Source: a bacterium (GTDB lineage Bacteria; AUK180). From it: DNA of 19,060 bases. Shown here in pieces: positions 1 through 8,130 of the stretch. Under the pieces are notes generated by a model that was given only the letters and a program-made list of their open reading frames with translations, made no database searches and was not told the DNA's origin. Within the stretch, counting starts at the first letter, position 1, and each line of letters starts with the position of its first letter. Both the position numbers and the translations under genes were made by a program. The stretch covers positions 1 to 19,060 of the forward strand of contig JAUXGM010000026.1 of assembly GCA_030622125.1 (NCBI GenBank). Direction: 5' to 3'.

Positions 1-50
1 ACGTTGCTTGCATCGTGTGTCCCAAGACTGTGTCCCGGACTCTGTTTAGT

Positions 51-148
51 GTAGAAGATTGAAATTCTCATCTTCTACCTTTTAATTCATTTACTTTTTT
101 AAAGATGAAATTATATTTCATCTTTAACCTCAATTTTTCTGATTGAGG
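51..148. other. Run of three hairpins upstream of ABC exporter
   Basis: Three inverted repeats lie nearly end to end. 51-59 pairs with 70-78 (9 bp, GTAGAAGAT/ATCTTCTAC). 99-111 pairs with 115-127 (13 bp, 3-nt loop). 128-134 pairs with 142-148 (7 bp, CCTCAAT/ATTGAGG). All three stems are perfect and have unrelated sequences, and the second and third touch, so they could stack. A weaker 6-bp hairpin follows at 149-163. I do not recognise an RNA family, and no stem is followed directly by a clean T-run, so they do not look like ordinary terminators. The pairing is seen in the sequence; whether it acts as RNA or as DNA is unknown. Confidence 0.6.
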
Positions 149-193
149 AATAAAAAATTTATTTAAAACAGAAAAATATTTGAGATTAATCTT

Positions 194-322
194 TAAATTT
201 TCAGTTATGTAATGAAATTTCGTTATTCTAAATCTTTTTAATGATTAGAAAATTAATTTTCTACTTTAAAAAAAAGATTTAATGAAAAGTGATTTAGTAA
301 AATCACTTAAACTGAAAATTTA
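194..322. other. Predicted four-way-junction fold (possible structured RNA)
   Basis: An outer stem pairs 194-206 with 310-322 (13 bp). It encloses three arms with very short linkers: 210-225 (near-palindrome with one G-T pair); 229-239 with 271-281 (11 bp), itself holding an 18-nt perfect palindrome at 246-263; and 287-295 with 300-308 (9 bp, 4-nt loop). Linkers are 3, 3, 5 and 1 nt. Together this is a cloverleaf-like junction covering almost every base. AT-richness makes chance stems commoner, but a nested set this complete is unusual. It is not a tRNA (no T-loop or anticodon arm). It ends about 80 nt before the exporter promoter. Confidence 0.55.
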
Positions 323-335
323 GATGTCTTAAAAA

Positions 336-390
336 TCCGTGTAATCCGTCAAATCCGTGGTTAAAAAAATCTTATTTCGCAAAAAACTAC
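336..390 (+). repeat. Dispersed repeat, copy 1
   Basis: The segment carries CCGTG/CCGTC-type repeats and then a part (348-390) that recurs at 13200-13242 with 38 of 43 bases the same. It ends 11 nt before the -35 box of the exporter promoter. Its core TATTTCGCAAAAA (373-385) is also shared with 3915-3927. A related CGTGTAATTTG-type sequence is at 15550-15595, again just upstream of a promoter. Confidence 0.7.
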
Positions 391-401
391 TTTTTCCTCT
401 A

Positions 402-431
402 TTGGAATAATAAGTGATTTTTTCGTATAAT
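402..431 (+). promoter_or_regulatory. Promoter of the ABC exporter operon
   Basis: TTGGAA (402-407), an 18-nt spacer and a perfect TATAAT (426-431). Transcription should start around 438-439, which coincides with ATG 439, so the mRNA is probably leaderless. No SD site is visible before either possible ATG. Confidence 0.7.
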
Positions 432-438
432 GTATTAT

Positions 439-2178
439 ATGAAAAGCAAGGCAATATTTAAAAATTGGTATTCTTATTTAAAACCGCACATATTAGAGTT
501 CAGTGGCGGGATCGTTATAATTCTTTTTATTTCCGGTCTCTCCGCCTTTGCCCCAATGCTTATTAGAACCGTGATTGATTACGGCATATTGGGAAAAGAT
601 ATTCATATTCTTCTTTCTTCAACCCTCTCCTATCTTCTCATTTATTTCCTTTACTTTTGGCTAAATTTTCGGGTCACTGTTCAAATGGAAAAGCTCGGAC
701 AGGATATTTTAATAGATATAAAATCCGATACATATAAGGCATTATTGAAAAAAAAGATGGGATTTTTTTCCGAGTATTCGGAGGGAACACTTATTTCAAG
801 GGTAGAAAGTGATGGTGAGTCGGTAAGACAATTCTTTACATCAAATACGATCAGATTATTTTCCGATCTTATTATTTTAATAGGAATGATGATAATTATG
901 TCGGTTATCAATGTTACCCTATTCTTTTATTTAATGGTAACGATTGTTCCGATCCTAATATTTGTTGTCTATCTCTATTCAACAATGGCAAGACCAAGAT
1001 ATTTAAAGTATAGAAAAGTAATCGCTTCTCTTTCTTCTTTCATTGTAGAGTATTTTAAAGGAATGGAACTTGTTAAGATATTCGATAGGAGAAATTTTAT
1101 AAAAAAGTTTCTCAAAAAATTGGATGCCGATTATTACAAGACAGGTTTCAAGGCAGAATATCTCAATATTATCTTTTTTAATTTTATAACCTTTGTCCAG
1201 ATTGTTGGATTTGCAATTGTTCTCTGGTTCGGTGGGAAGATGATGTTAAAAGGAACTACAACGATAGGAACCCTTGTCCTTTTTATTACCTATATCAGAC
1301 AATTTTTTGAACCGATAAGAAGTCTTTCCTTTCAGATAAGTGCTATTGAAAAAGCAAAAGCATCAAGTGAGCGGATTTTTGAGATACAAAAAGAAGAAGA
1401 TAATATTGAATATCAAGGGGAAATAAGTCCGACCTATAATAATTTAATTGAATTTAAAAATATTGATTTTTCCTATGATAAGAATAAAAAAGTCCTAAAA
1501 AATGTATCACTTGCTATAAAAAAAGGTAAAAGAATAGCTTTGATCGGAAGAACCGGCGGCGGTAAAACAACTATAATTAAACTGCTTCTAAAATTAATAG
1601 CACCTAATAACGGAGAAATAATAGTAGACGGCAAAAAATTATCGAATCTAAAAACCAATGCTTGGCGAGAACAAATCGGTTATATTTCACAATCTATTTT
1701 TCTTTTTTCAGGTACACTTATGGATAATTTGAAGATGTTTGATAACTCAATTGAAGAAGAAGAGGTTTTTGACGCTGCAAAAAAGGTAGGTGTTTACGAC
1801 TATATTAGATCATTACCAAAGGAATTCAATACCGAGGTGTTGGAAGGTGGAAGCAATTTTTCAAAAGGGCAGCAGCAACTTTTCAATATCGTTCGTGCGA
1901 TTGTTAAAAAACCGAATATTCTTATTATGGATGAGGCAACCTCTACTATTGACGCAAAATATGAAAGAGCGATCGTCAAAGCATTGAGAAGGATCGCAAA
2001 AGATACGACTATGATAGCAGTTGCCCACAGAATATCTACAATAAGTGATTCAGATAAAATATTTATTATTGATGATGGCAGAATTATCCAAAGCGGAACA
2101 CACCAGGACTTAATTAAAGAAAGTAATATCTATAAGCGATATAATTCCATTCTAAGCGGAGAGATAGATGAAAAATAG
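439..2178 (+). CDS. ABC exporter half-transporter, catalytically competent subunit
   Basis: An inner-membrane half-transporter: six-helix membrane domain (about residues 1-320) fused to an ATPase domain. It resembles the heterodimeric multidrug or lipid exporters (BmrCD, TM287/288, LmrCD). Visible motifs, numbered from ATG 439: Walker A GRTGGGKTT 370-378, signature FSKGQ 474-478, Walker B ending in D498 with catalytic E499, and switch H530. The catalytic Glu and His are present, but the signature deviates from LSGGQ. An in-frame ATG at 430 lies inside the -10 box, so 439 is the better start and gives a leaderless mRNA of 579 codons. It overlaps the next gene by 11 nt, so the two are surely co-translated and form one exporter. 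The substrate cannot be told from the sequence. Confidence 0.93.
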   Translation: MKSKAIFKNWYSYLKPHILEFSGGIVIILFISGLSAFAPMLIRTVIDYGILGKDIHILLSSTLSYLLIYFLYFWLNFRVTVQMEKLGQDILIDIKSDTYKALLKKKMGFFSEYSEGTLISRVESDGESVRQFFTSNTIRLFSDLIILIGMMIIMSVINVTLFFYLMVTIVPILIFVVYLYSTMARPRYLKYRKVIASLSSFIVEYFKGMELVKIFDRRNFIKKFLKKLDADYYKTGFKAEYLNIIFFNFITFVQIVGFAIVLWFGGKMMLKGTTTIGTLVLFITYIRQFFEPIRSLSFQISAIEKAKASSERIFEIQKEEDNIEYQGEISPTYNNLIEFKNIDFSYDKNKKVLKNVSLAIKKGKRIALIGRTGGGKTTIIKLLLKLIAPNNGEIIVDGKKLSNLKTNAWREQIGYISQSIFLFSGTLMDNLKMFDNSIEEEEVFDAAKKVGVYDYIRSLPKEFNTEVLEGGSNFSKGQQQLFNIVRAIVKKPNILIMDEATSTIDAKYERAIVKALRRIAKDTTMIAVAHRISTISDSDKIFIIDDGRIIQSGTHQDLIKESNIYKRYNSILSGEIDEK

Positions 2179-3892
2179 TGATTCAATAAAATTCGTATTA
2201 GAAAGATGGAAATATTATCCCGGAAAGGCAATACTTATTGTTCTCTTTACCATACTAAATACAGGCGTTGTCCTCCTCTATCCCTACATACTTGGGCAAA
2301 TAGTCGACGGGCTTGGACAAGGTGTATCCATCAGGAATATTGCAAGATATATCCTTATTCTTATTGGTTCCGGTCTTGGAATTGTTGTTTTTTACACGAT
2401 ACTTCAAAGCTTACGGTTAAGTATGAATCTTATCCTTGCAAATAGGATAAGAGAAGAGATCTATTTTAAATTCACAGGTTATAAGGCTTCATTTTTCAAA
2501 AAATTTAAGTCGGGAGATGTTGTTGCACGACTCATAGATGATATGGAACGATTAACATGGTTTATGAGTTCGGGAATATTTCGCGGCCTTGAAGGATTAT
2601 TTCTTTTGGTCTTTGGTCTGGTCATTCTTTTAAGAATAAATGTTCTATTAACATTGATCTCTATTGTTCCGCTTTTTGGCATTATCACGATACTCCTTTT
2701 TGCAACAGAAGAATTAATGGAGAAAAAATATAAATTGGTTCAAACATACATTTCAAAGGTAAATGATTTTTTAAACACCTCCTTTGGCGGCATCGTTTTC
2801 ATTAAAGTGAGAAGCAAAAATTCGCTTTTCAATGATCTATTTAAAAGATTATTATTGGAGAGAAAGGTAAAAGAGATAGATGCTATTCAATTTGAAAATT
2901 TTGCAAATTTTTGTTATGGACTTGGTATAATGACGGCAATTGCCGTTTTTTTATTTTTTGGCGGAAAAACGGCAATAGCAGGAAAAATCACTCTTGGTAA
3001 CTTTGTGGCATTTTCACAATATCTTATCGTTTTAATTGAACCGATGTTCTCATTGAGTTTTTTTATACTGGCGCATGCAAGGTCAAAAGCATATATCGGA
3101 CGATTAAGACAGCTTTTGAATGATGCAAATAAAGAGGATGCAACAAGGAATAAGGATATAAGCGAATTTAAAAGGAAAATTTTATTTAAAGATGCTTCAC
3201 TTGGTTATGATGACAAAATTATCCTTCATGATCTGAATTTTTCAATAAAAAAAGGTGAAAAGATCGGCATTATCGGTGATGTCGGTGCAGGAAAAACGAC
3301 CTTATTAAAGGGAATACTTGGGATAATTCCACCGGATAAAGGAACCATAGCTATTGACGATATTTCGGTTTCAAGTATTACATATCATTCAATATCAAAG
3401 ATATTCGGCTATACCCCACAGGAAAACATTCTATTTACAACGAGTATAAAAGATAATATAACTTTTTCAGAAAATTCTATCCGTGAAAAAAAAATCATAA
3501 GATCTCTAAACATTGCGGAATTTGAAAAAGACCTGTCGGAATTTAAAAATGGTATTGACGAACAACTTGGAACTTCCGGTAAAACATTATCCGGGGGACA
3601 GAGGCAGCGGATAGCTATTGCAAGAGCGATCGTTTCTTCACATAGTATATACATATTTGATGATATAACATCATTTCTTGATCCTGAAACGGAATACCAA
3701 CTCATTCACAAATTGGGAAGTGAGATAAAGGATAAAAATGTATTCGTTGTTTCCTATCGCCCCTATACGCTATCCAATATGGACAGGATCATTTTGCTAA
3801 AAAACGGCAAGATAGATAAAATTGATACGCATAAAAATTTATTAAAAAGAAGTGTTTACTACAGGGATCTTCTCTTATTTGAAGGGCGGTAA
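2168..3892 (+). CDS. ABC exporter half-transporter, degenerate-site subunit
   Basis: Second half of the heterodimeric exporter: membrane domain (about 1-320) followed by an ATPase domain. Walker A GDVGAGKTT 370-378 and a canonical signature LSGGQ 474-478 are present. Walker B ends D498 but is followed by D499 where the catalytic Glu belongs, and the switch His is Y530 (motif VSYRP). Heterodimeric exporters typically keep one weak ATP site made of the Walker and His residues of one chain plus the off-consensus signature of the other. Here that is this chain plus FSKGQ of the upstream chain. Exactly the same numbering of all motifs in both genes shows they are close paralogues. GGAGAG lies just before the ATG inside the upstream gene. 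Confidence 0.93.
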   Translation: MKNSDSIKFVLERWKYYPGKAILIVLFTILNTGVVLLYPYILGQIVDGLGQGVSIRNIARYILILIGSGLGIVVFYTILQSLRLSMNLILANRIREEIYFKFTGYKASFFKKFKSGDVVARLIDDMERLTWFMSSGIFRGLEGLFLLVFGLVILLRINVLLTLISIVPLFGIITILLFATEELMEKKYKLVQTYISKVNDFLNTSFGGIVFIKVRSKNSLFNDLFKRLLLERKVKEIDAIQFENFANFCYGLGIMTAIAVFLFFGGKTAIAGKITLGNFVAFSQYLIVLIEPMFSLSFFILAHARSKAYIGRLRQLLNDANKEDATRNKDISEFKRKILFKDASLGYDDKIILHDLNFSIKKGEKIGIIGDVGAGKTTLLKGILGIIPPDKGTIAIDDISVSSITYHSISKIFGYTPQENILFTTSIKDNITFSENSIREKKIIRSLNIAEFEKDLSEFKNGIDEQLGTSGKTLSGGQRQRIAIARAIVSSHSIYIFDDITSFLDPETEYQLIHKLGSEIKDKNVFVVSYRPYTLSNMDRIILLKNGKIDKIDTHKNLLKRSVYYRDLLLFEGR

Positions 3893-3914
3893 TTCAGACA
3901 AATAAATAATTTTC

Positions 3915-3974
3915 TATTTCGTAAAAAGTTGTCGTCCAAAAATATTTGCCAAAAAACGTAAATTGTGTTAAAAT
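3915..3974 (+). promoter_or_regulatory. Promoter of the purine operon with upstream element
   Basis: TTGCCA (3946-3951), a 17-nt spacer and TAAAAT (3969-3974). The predicted transcription start falls on ATG 3981. A copy of the element TATTTYGYAAAAA lies at 3915-3927, 66 nt before that ATG, the same distance as for the exporter gene. Confidence 0.65.
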
Positions 3975-3980
3975 AATACT

Positions 3981-4013
3981 ATGAACAAAAAAGGTATTCG
4001 GGAGTTACTATGA
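3981..4013 (+). CDS. Ten-codon leader mini-ORF
   Basis: Reads MNKKGIRELL then stop. Its ATG lies where transcription should begin, and its TGA overlaps the ATG of the 2Fe-2S subunit gene (ATGA, 4010-4013). The codons CGG GAG also supply the GGGAG SD site of that gene. Ribosomes loading on a leaderless mRNA could translate it and reinitiate at 4010. It could equally be an untranslated 5' leader with a chance ATG. The shared spacing of the upstream element to three such ATGs favours real use. Confidence 0.4.
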   Translation: MNKKGIRELL

Positions 4014-4474
4014 AAATAGATATTAAATTGAACGGGCAAAGAAAAAGTTTTGAGGTAGATCCTTCTGAAAAAGTGCTCGATTTCTTAAGAAGAATCGGTC
4101 TTAAAGGTGTAAAAAAGGGATGTTCAACCGGAGATTGCGGTAGTTGTGCCATTATTTTAGATGGGAAGATCGTCAATTCCTGTATGTTATTCGTTGGTCA
4201 GATAGATGGGCATACAATTGAAACAATTGAGGGACTGGGAACCATTGAAGAACCACATCCTATACAAAAGGCATTTGTTGAAGAGGGAGCTGTGCAATGC
4301 GGATTTTGTATACCCGGAATGATACTTGCCGCAAAAGCACTTTTGGATAAAAAACCGACACCTTCAATTACCGATATAAGAACTGCACTTTCAGGTAATC
4401 TATGTAGATGCACGGGATATGTCAAGATAGAAAAAGCGGTGCTGAAAGCAGCAAAAATGATGAGGAAAAAATGA
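4010..4474 (+). CDS. 2Fe-2S subunit of molybdenum hydroxylase (XdhC/CoxS type)
   Basis: Small electron-transfer subunit of a xanthine dehydrogenase-family enzyme, 154 residues, the usual length. Plant-type 2Fe-2S ligands C38, C43, C46 and C58 (motif CSTGDCGSC) are in the N-terminal ferredoxin domain. The second cluster is bound by C97, C100, C132 and C134 (QCGFC and LCRCTGY) in the helical domain. All eight cysteines are present. The start has GGGAG 6 nt upstream. It overlaps the molybdopterin subunit gene by ATGA, so 1:1 production is likely. It would pass electrons from the Mo site onward; the normal receiver, an FAD subunit, is not encoded in this window. Confidence 0.93.
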   Translation: MKIDIKLNGQRKSFEVDPSEKVLDFLRRIGLKGVKKGCSTGDCGSCAIILDGKIVNSCMLFVGQIDGHTIETIEGLGTIEEPHPIQKAFVEEGAVQCGFCIPGMILAAKALLDKKPTPSITDIRTALSGNLCRCTGYVKIEKAVLKAAKMMRKK

Positions 4475-6768
4475 AATTCAAAGAAGTAAATAAAAATGTA
4501 AATAAGGTTGACGGACTTTCTCTTGCAACGGGGAGAGCGAAATTTGTTGACGATGTGGATTTCAAAGATCTACTTATTATAAAATTTTTAAAAAGTCCGA
4601 TAGCACATGGCATTATAAGATCAATAGATACATCAAAAGCAGAGAAAATAAAAGGGGTTCATTTAATTTTACATCATAATAACTGTCCGTACATATCACA
4701 TACAACAGCTGGACAGGGGTATCCCGAGCCTTCCCCTTATGATACTTATATGTTTGACAAAAAGGTCAGATATGTCGGGGATTATGTTGCTCTTGTGGCA
4801 GCCGAAACAGCTGATATCGCTGAAAAAGCATTGAAAAAGATCAAGGTTGAATATGAAGAACTCCCCTCCATATTGGATCCGCATTATGCAATGAAAAAAA
4901 ATGCTCCTATAATACATGATGAGAGATCATCCACCGGGATATATAATAAGAAAAAGAATATTGCAGGTCATGTCAAAGTTCAGGTTGGGAATGTTGAAAG
5001 GGCATTAAAGGATTCGGATGTTGTATCCGAATTCGAAGTAGAAACACATTATAGTCAGCATACACCTATTGAGCCGCATATTACAATTACCTATCTTGAT
5101 GAAAAAGGAAGATTGATAATACGGACATCTACACAGGTACCATATCATGTGAGAAGGATATGTGCTCATGTTCTTGATATACCTGAGAAAAAGATCAGGG
5201 TAATAAAACCGCGCATAGGCGGTGCCTTCGGAACAAAACAAGAGGTCTATCTTGAATATTATGCGGGTAGAGTAACGCTTCTTACGGGATTACCGGCTAA
5301 GATTGAACTTACGAGAGAGGAGGAATTTTTATCAAGAACACGCCATCCGATGATCGTTAAAATAAAACTTGGAGCAAGTAAAAAAGGAATATTAAATGTT
5401 ATTGATATGGATGTTATTTCGAATACAGGAGCTTACGGTTCTCATGCTCTTACCGTTATGTTCAATGCCGGAAGCAAGTGTCTTCCTCTTTACAAGGCGG
5501 AAAATGTTCGGTTCGTTGGAACGACCGTCTATACAAATCTGCCGGTTGCAGGGGCATATAGAGGCTACGGTGCAACACAAGGTTATGCCGCATTAGAACA
5601 AGCAATGGATGTCCTTGCCGAAAAATTAAATATGGATCCTGTAAAACTACGACTGCTGAATCATATTAAAAAAGGCGAAACTTCACCTATATTTGCCGCT
5701 TTGGGAGAAGGGAAAAAGGGTGTTCCTCAATATATTAAATCCATTCGATTAGATGATATAATTGAATGGGGATCAAAAAAAATCCAATGGGAAAAGAGAA
5801 AACCATACACTAAAAAAACAGGAAGATACAGAAAGGGTAAAGGTATGGGTATCTTTATGCAGGGATCCGGCATTCCTCTTGTTGATATGGCATCTGCTTC
5901 GATCAAGATCAATGATGACGGTTCGTTTAATCTTTTAGTCGGGGCAACGGATCTTGGAACCGGTTCCGACACTGTTCTTTCCCAGATAGCAGCAGAGGCG
6001 TTAAAAACGACCACCGATAATATTGTTATCTATTCATCCGATACCGATATGACGCCATTTGATGTCGGTGCCTATGCCTCATCTACAACTTATATATCCG
6101 GTGGTGCGGTTAAGGTAACGGGAGAAAAAGTCTTGACCCAAATCAAAAAAGTTGCAGCAGAGATGCTAAAATGTGATATAAAGGATATTGAATGTGAAAA
6201 TAGAATTGCAAAGAACAAGAAAAATAATAAGAAAAAAACTTATGGAGATATAGCGAAATACGGACTCTATGAAAAAAATCAATTTCAGATCGGGTATATC
6301 GGATCTCATATCTCACCGGTTTCTCCTCCACCTTTTATGGCTGTCTTTGCAGAGATCGAAGTTGATATATGGACGGGTAAAATAAAGGTTTTAAAATATG
6401 TATGCGGTGTTGACTGCGGCACGGCGATCCATCCCAAACTTGCAGAAGGACAGGTTGAGGGTGCTGCTGTAAACGGACTTTCTTATGCATTGACAGAGGG
6501 TTATATATTTGATAAAAAAGGAAGAATGCTCAATAATAATTTTCAAGATTACAAAATATTTAATATAGAAGACATCCCAAAACTTGAAATAAAATTATTT
6601 CCGAGTTATGAACCGAGTGGACCTTATGGGGCAAAGAGTGTTTCCGAGATTGGAATAAACGGACCGGTACCGGTTCTTTCAAATGCCCTTTACAATGCTG
6701 TGGGTGTCCGACCTACGCGGTATCCGCTAAGTTCAGAATATGTATTGAAATTACTTGAAGAAAAATGA
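4471..6768 (+). CDS. Molybdopterin-binding subunit, xanthine dehydrogenase family
   Basis: Catalytic large subunit of a molybdenum hydroxylase, 765 residues, normal for the stand-alone XdhA-type chain. Visible landmarks: GGAFGTKQE 250-258, AYRGYG 362-367 (the RGF/RGY loop near the Mo site), GATDLGTG 491-498, and the segment AKSVSEIG in which E726 is the expected base-catalyst Glu. The reading frame is open 21 codons further upstream, but ATG 4471 has GAGG ahead of it and makes an ATGA overlap with the 2Fe-2S gene, so the longer form is rejected. The following 8-oxoguanine deaminase makes a purine (hypoxanthine, xanthine or urate) the likeliest substrate. Sequence alone does not exclude aldehydes or N-heterocycles. 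Cofactor-insertion (XdhC chaperone) and FAD-subunit genes are absent here. Confidence 0.9.
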   Translation: MKFKEVNKNVNKVDGLSLATGRAKFVDDVDFKDLLIIKFLKSPIAHGIIRSIDTSKAEKIKGVHLILHHNNCPYISHTTAGQGYPEPSPYDTYMFDKKVRYVGDYVALVAAETADIAEKALKKIKVEYEELPSILDPHYAMKKNAPIIHDERSSTGIYNKKKNIAGHVKVQVGNVERALKDSDVVSEFEVETHYSQHTPIEPHITITYLDEKGRLIIRTSTQVPYHVRRICAHVLDIPEKKIRVIKPRIGGAFGTKQEVYLEYYAGRVTLLTGLPAKIELTREEEFLSRTRHPMIVKIKLGASKKGILNVIDMDVISNTGAYGSHALTVMFNAGSKCLPLYKAENVRFVGTTVYTNLPVAGAYRGYGATQGYAALEQAMDVLAEKLNMDPVKLRLLNHIKKGETSPIFAALGEGKKGVPQYIKSIRLDDIIEWGSKKIQWEKRKPYTKKTGRYRKGKGMGIFMQGSGIPLVDMASASIKINDDGSFNLLVGATDLGTGSDTVLSQIAAEALKTTTDNIVIYSSDTDMTPFDVGAYASSTTYISGGAVKVTGEKVLTQIKKVAAEMLKCDIKDIECENRIAKNKKNNKKKTYGDIAKYGLYEKNQFQIGYIGSHISPVSPPPFMAVFAEIEVDIWTGKIKVLKYVCGVDCGTAIHPKLAEGQVEGAAVNGLSYALTEGYIFDKKGRMLNNNFQDYKIFNIEDIPKLEIKLFPSYEPSGPYGAKSVSEIGINGPVPVLSNALYNAVGVRPTRYPLSSEYVLKLLEEK

Positions 6769-8129
6769 AGATCCTAATTAAAAATATTGACACATTGGAA
6801 ACGGTAACAAAGGGAAGATTCAATAATTACGACATTTTGATCAAGGACAAAATAATAAAAAAAGTAGCAAAAAATATTTGTGAAACTGTTGATAGAACAA
6901 TAGATGCAAGTTCATTGGTTGCATTACCCGGTTTTATTAATACACATCATCATTTTTATCAAACATTTACAAGAAATCTTCCAAAATCGCAGGATGTCTC
7001 ACTTTTTGATTGGCTCAAGTTCCATTATAAAGTATGGGAAAAATTAAATCCCGAAGACATCTATTTGAGCGGACTTACCGCAATGGCTGAAATGATGCTT
7101 ACCGGAGTAACGACCACAACGGATCATTTGTATCTTTATAAAAACAATCAATTTGATAACTGGATAGAGAATGAGATTCAAGCTGCAAAAGAGATCGGCA
7201 TGAGATTTTATCCGGGAAGAGGTTCAATGTCTCTATCGCAAAAGGACGGGGGGCTTCCACCTGATAGTGTTGTACAGGATGAAGCAAGGATAATGGCACA
7301 TTGTGAAGATATTGTCAATAAATATCATGATCGGGAACGATTATCGATGCTCCGAATCTCTCTTGGTCCTTGTTCTCCCTTTTCAGTGACACCGGAACTC
7401 TTAAAGGTTAGTGCCGAATATGCAAAAAAGGAAGAGCTCCTTCTACACACACATCTTGCGGAAACAAAAGATGAAGAAAAGTTTTGCATCGGAAAATTTG
7501 GACATAGACCCTACGATTATATGAAGGATCTTGGATGGGATAATGATAGAGTCTGGTATGCCCATGCTGTTCATCTGAATAACAAAGAGATTGCCGATAT
7601 GGCAAAAAACGGCATCGGCATCTCTCATTGTCCGTCATCAAATATGCGACTCGGCTCCGGTGCCGCTAAGATCCCGGAGATGTTAAAAAAAAGAATAAAT
7701 GTTTCACTTGGAGTTGACGGTTCCGCATCAAACGATACATCTGATTTTCTTGCCGAAATGAGGCAAATGCTTTTGCTTGGCAGGGTAGCCTGGGGTGCCG
7801 GTGCGATAAAAACAATGGATGTAATTAAAACAGCAACGATCGGTGGTGCAAATGTTCTGCACTGGAATGATACCATCGGTTCTATTGAAGAAGGGAAGGC
7901 AGCAGACATAACTCTCTGGGATTTGAATGATGTCTCTTATATCGGAGCACAGAGCGACCCTATTGCTGCTTTGATCTTCTCGGGTCGTTGTCATCAGGCA
8001 AGGTATGTATTTGTAAATGGCGGGATCACCGTTGAGGACGGTCATCTTAAAAATATTGATGAGCAGATGCTTATAAAAAGGGGAAAAACAGCCAGTTCAA
8101 GATTATGGAAACGAGCAGGGATCATTTAA
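6765..8129 (+). CDS. 8-oxoguanine deaminase (amidohydrolase superfamily)
   Basis: A 454-residue metal-dependent deaminase of the AtzA/TrzN branch. Predicted reaction: 8-oxoguanine + water to urate + ammonia. Metal and active-site residues seen: H61 and H63 (THHHF), H228 and H230 (LHTHLAET), H267 and H270, H288 (SHCPSSN) and D318 (GVDGSASND). The stretches around HHHFYQTFTRNLP and TTTTDHLYLY match what I remember of characterised 8-oxoguanine deaminases, and separate it from guanine deaminase and chlorohydrolases. The ATGA overlap with the molybdopterin subunit means the two are co-translated. Urate from this enzyme could be reduced to xanthine by the neighbouring enzyme in an anaerobe, or the pair could scavenge oxidised purines. 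Family is certain, substrate is likely. Confidence 0.85.
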   Translation: MKILIKNIDTLETVTKGRFNNYDILIKDKIIKKVAKNICETVDRTIDASSLVALPGFINTHHHFYQTFTRNLPKSQDVSLFDWLKFHYKVWEKLNPEDIYLSGLTAMAEMMLTGVTTTTDHLYLYKNNQFDNWIENEIQAAKEIGMRFYPGRGSMSLSQKDGGLPPDSVVQDEARIMAHCEDIVNKYHDRERLSMLRISLGPCSPFSVTPELLKVSAEYAKKEELLLHTHLAETKDEEKFCIGKFGHRPYDYMKDLGWDNDRVWYAHAVHLNNKEIADMAKNGIGISHCPSSNMRLGSGAAKIPEMLKKRINVSLGVDGSASNDTSDFLAEMRQMLLLGRVAWGAGAIKTMDVIKTATIGGANVLHWNDTIGSIEEGKAADITLWDLNDVSYIGAQSDPIAALIFSGRCHQARYVFVNGGITVEDGHLKNIDEQMLIKRGKTASSRLWKRAGII

Positions 8130-8130
8130 A

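Noticed and set aside
3409-3705. 98-codon minus-strand frame within the exporter gene
   Set aside because: It lies opposite the conserved ATPase motifs and is a complement of real coding sequence.
4408-4470. 21-codon upstream extension of the molybdopterin subunit
   Set aside because: It overlaps the conserved end of the 2Fe-2S gene. ATG 4471 gives the normal N-terminus and ATGA coupling.
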